Shown here: positions 20,031 through 23,494 of the stretch, piece by piece
Position numbering within the stretch: the stretch's first letter is position 1
Layout: every line of letters begins with the position of its first letter
Assembly: GCA_000969725.1 (NCBI GenBank)
Contig: JXSR01S074518.1
Direction: 5' to 3' (one strand)
Source of the DNA: Ophiothrix spiculata
Taxonomy: Eukaryota > Echinodermata > Ophiuroidea > Amphilepidida > Ophiotrichidae
Length of the DNA: 23,494 nucleotides
Notes under the pieces: generated by a model
What the model was told of the DNA's origin: nothing
The model's database searches: none
What the model saw: only the letters and a program-made list of their open reading frames with translations
Program-made: the position numbers and the translations under genes

Positions 20031-23000
20031 GTAAATAAGTCTCATCTCAGATGTATTGTGGCGCGTTTGCAACGCGTGTCATGGTGACTTCTTAAGCTCT
20101 TGACCGTCCATTGAAGTGCGCGGAATTTTGGGGGAGTATTGTTCTTAGGTTACTCCAGTTATTTAGGACGCTTGTAATTGAACAAACGTTTATTTTAGTG
20201 GATAGACGTTCTGTCTAAAACCAACAAAGGCGATTTAGAGGCGAGCTTGAAATATGGCATCAAGGAAATACAATTAAAAAAAATAGTAGTATCTTTCGGT
20301 AATGAGACACGTGTAAGAAAGGCAAAATATTTTTTTAAAAAGAAAATAAATTTGTTGTTAAAGTAATAAATAAACATTAATAGAATTATAGAGAGTAAAA
20401 AAATGAAAATGACATTAGTTTCAATTGCGTCTTTATCATGTAAAACACGATAATTAGAATTACGATAACGAGGTTATTTCTGGCTTTTTAAAAGTTATCT
20501 TTACTTTATTTGATAACACCATCCCACACATAAGTAATCGTATAAGCGGCAACTACTTATCCCCTTCCCACGTTTTAAATGTCCATTCACTGGACGAAGT
20601 TCTTATAAAACCCCGAGGGAGCAAACGACATGATGTTGCCCGGCCTCTTCTCATGTCTTGAATTGATTGGGATCTTGTAAACGATTGTACTAACTAGACT
20701 CCAATTGTTCAGCTTTCATGTGAAAACTAAATAATCCCCTTCTTTAAGTCCATCTGCTTTTTTCACAAATGTTTTCAATCATCTTAACATATTACGATTG
20801 TTAACGCCCGTATCAACCTATTAGCTTTAAAAACATATATTTTAAAGGTTTATTAAACGTACTCGATTGTATATAATATGACGTCGTCATCAATTTAATG
20901 ACGTAATTAGCAAATGATATGATATACGCTGTATACGTCGGCCCGGGAACGGTTTTTATTATCGAATTTTACACCGAAAATGAACCTAGAATGAATAAAA
21001 AAATTACATTTGCTTTACATTTAGGTGATTAACAGAATTTTTCAAACTTACTATGTATTTGCCTGTGTTTAATTATTTGGTGGTTTTTTTGTAAATAATA
21101 AAAGTAAATATCAATTAATATTAATTTTGAAAACACCATGCAAAAAGGTGGTCTTCTCAAAGAAAAAGAAAAAATGGACCTAGTTGTGCCAATAAACCAA
21201 TTGAAGGCATGGGAATATCAATTGTGCTCCATAATTTTTAAAATAAGTTTAGTAGAAGTAGAAAAATGTACTACAAGCGTTAGTTAATGTACCTGAATGT
21301 CCGATAGTACAAAAACAAAAACCATACCTACGAATTCATAGATAAATCGCAAATCTGTAGCAACTTATTCATTTACAACCAAAGACATTCTCAAGAATCT
21401 GTTCCAAACATTAATCAGTATAATTGTTGCCTGATTTTAACTGAACTTTTCTTTTAAATTTGTATACATTATATCATACATGCTTGGAGATATAATCAGC
21501 AAATAAGTCTCAACGTTCTCTCTCTTTAAAGCATCGACAGATGGAAATATTTTGCCGATTTGTAAAATCATTATTATCCATTTTATGTGTCAAACTGTTA
21601 TAGTTCTATAATTTGATTTTAACTAGTAAGCAACGACTTGGGACATATTTTTGCTAAACTAATGAGAGTATTATCATCATAAATGCCCTTAAACAAAAAG
21701 AGCCTAGCTTGTAAAACCACAAATTATGAGAGGTAGACACATATTCATCTAAATATAGAGCAAATACTGTTATGATAAACCGAAGAGTTTTATGCGTATA
21801 GTAATAGAATCAATTCCGGGTAAAAAAGTCGACCATCATAAACGTTGAATACAGTTGTTTATACTAAAATCAGAAAGTTGTTTGCTTCCTTCATTATTTT
21901 AATATAACGTGTCATATGAAAAACTCCCACCCGAAATGAACATTTAGAATGTCTCTGTTTTTGCAATATAACTTTTGCTGACGCCGAATATCCAAAATAA
22001 CAAATAAAAATGATAACTGTTTCAATTCAGGTAATAAACAATATTTTGGATACAAAAGAGGTATCCGTCGACACGTAATCTGACACCTCTAGGCATACTC
22101 AAAAAGAAACAAAATACAATGATTCATGTACTTATACTTTACAATGGCTTGAGAGTAAGAGATTTAGTAGTAATTTCTAGTGAAGTAGATAATGTTATAT
22201 AATGTTGATGACATTGACAAAAAAATGTATCTGGTAAATCTCGTTATTCGAATATCAAAACTATTAGTGTCTACTTAATCTGTAGTGGAAATAAGGGTAT
22301 GAGTGATGTATATATTTTACAGTTTCAAATTACAGTCATTGGTGATTGTGATTTGTCAAATTAGAGGAGATTAAAGAGTGAATGTTAGGTCAGAAGCAAA
22401 CATGACTAGTAATTATCAGATTTAAGAACAGTAGTGACAGCTGTCATACACAGTGTTAGGTGTTTTTTTTTTATTTTTCTTTCTTTTTTTTGATATTTTC
22501 CTTTCTTCGTCTTTAGGAATAGAGTCTCTAAATCGTTTATAAACATATATTAATGATTTCAATTGTTACAAACGACGTCTACTGGTTACTTCAAAAAAGT
22601 TTGCCGTTATCGCAGAAACCTCATAATTTCGCAAAGTTCGGACAAATCGATTTTGTACAATTCTTTTCAAATATATCTTTATATTACAATTTGTTCTTTA
22701 CAAAGAAGTAAAAAAAAAAAAAAAGAATATTTATTTGTCGGTATCATAGTTATGGGTCAATTATCGACATTACGATTCCTGCTATCACTCACGGCAATGG
22801 CGGCAAAATAACTTGTACAGGAGGTAAACCAATCCGACGATTTCAGTTTGAAGATTTGTTCAGTAATATGTACAATCAGAAATATGATATTATTCATGAT
22901 TTATCGCAATAGTAGGTCATCTGTGAGAAATCTTGGTTTTTATGTTTGTGACTCGAATAATCATTTATTGTTTGTACAACAACATTGACCAAGATAAGGA

Positions 23001-23155
23001 CTTAAATATGCTTACTGGATATAATTGTCTAAACCGGTTGATGAATTAGATTGCCTAAAGACTTAGCATATATGTAGGTCAATGAGTTAAGTACGTCTTG
23101 TCATTCTTATTTCTCACAATGTATTTAAAAATCTTATATTATGTTTCTTAGAGCA
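20031..23155. other. Non-coding flank, right part
   Basis: AT-rich, with T- and A-runs near 22466-22490 and 22710-22725, and a slightly GC-richer patch near 20540-20660. No gene or named element recognised. Confidence 0.5.
20879..20906. promoter_or_regulatory. Pair of CRE/ATF-like sites
   Basis: TGACGTCG (20879-20886) and TGACGTAA (20899-20906) lie 12 bp apart in flank with no gene attached. The motifs are short, so chance is possible. Confidence 0.25.
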
Positions 23156-23336
23156 TGTTCCCACTGAAGTCTTTGATCCTACATCGAGTCCACGACCCTA
23201 GATCTGAATCCACATTAAACACAGTGGGAACACGTTATATGTGGTCTCAATCCTACATTAACAATGTGGTCTCGATGTGGGGTCGAGACTACCAAAATTA
23301 GGTAGTCTCGATGTAGGGTCAAGCCCAGTGGGAACA
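23156..23336. mobile_element. MITE-like element with TGTTCCCACTG ends and internal hairpin
   Basis: TGTTCCCACTG at 23156-23166 is inverted as CAGTGGGAACA at 23326-23336, and the latter occurs again inside at 23222-23232. A perfect 11-bp hairpin (TCGAGACTACC, loop AAAATTA) lies at 23283-23311, and TGTGGTCTC words repeat. The element is 181 bp and non-coding. The target duplication is unclear, so the superfamily is open. Confidence 0.65.
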
Positions 23337-23494
23337 CTACACACACATTTAAAGTAGGGTTAAATAAATTATGTAAACAATGTGAAGGTCGTATACAGTA
23401 AACATAAAGCATACATGTATGAAAGGTGTTTGATAGTCAAAACTGCTGTTCTCAGGGACAGAGAATTTGATCAAAATTGTATTTAGAATTATGA

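Overview
This is an AT-rich, intron-containing animal genome segment. The one confident protein gene is a Dbx-family homeobox gene on the minus strand. It lies between about 3.63 and 8.63 kb and is split into four coding exons by introns with clear GT..AG borders. The homeodomain and its flanks closely match what I know of vertebrate DBX1. The insertion-rich, low-GC character suggests an invertebrate, most likely a lophotrochozoan such as a bivalve mollusc, but that is inference and cannot be settled from the sequence alone.

Layout. 1-2.6 kb holds a tandem array of a ~470-bp repeat. Its first copy is split by a 421-bp insertion that contains an almost perfect 160-bp-arm palindrome and is flanked by a 12-bp direct duplication. 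2.96-3.19 kb is a short inverted-repeat element just past the 3' end of Dbx. 3.24-8.9 kb is Dbx (3' UTR, exon 4, intron 3, exon 3, intron 2, exon 2, intron 1, exon 1, 5' UTR/promoter). Intron 2 is loaded with mobile elements: a TTAA-flanked MITE, then a decayed non-LTR retrotransposon, with a Harbinger-like MITE nested in the retrotransposon 3' end. The retrotransposon's ATTG-repeat tail ends about 30 bp from the exon 2 splice donor.

8.9-23.5 kb is upstream flank with no recognisable protein gene. It holds a second copy of the TTAA MITE (13.65 kb), a tRNA-derived SINE-like unit (15.29 kb), a distant copy of the 470-bp repeat (16.84 kb), a foldback element rich in a CAATACTGG-type motif (19.14-19.73 kb), an inverted-repeat element at the right edge (23.16-23.34 kb), and diverged repeats around 10.7-12.6 kb. 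One 200-bp open interval at 19.83-20.03 kb has plausible splice borders and is a speculative exon.

Function. Dbx proteins are nuclear DNA-binding repressors used in neural patterning. The predicted protein (431 aa) keeps an eh1-like Groucho-binding motif, an intact homeodomain and an acidic C-terminus. The rest of the window is non-coding flank shaped by successive transposon insertions, some of it possibly regulatory. I found no prokaryotic-type systems, CRISPR arrays or operons.
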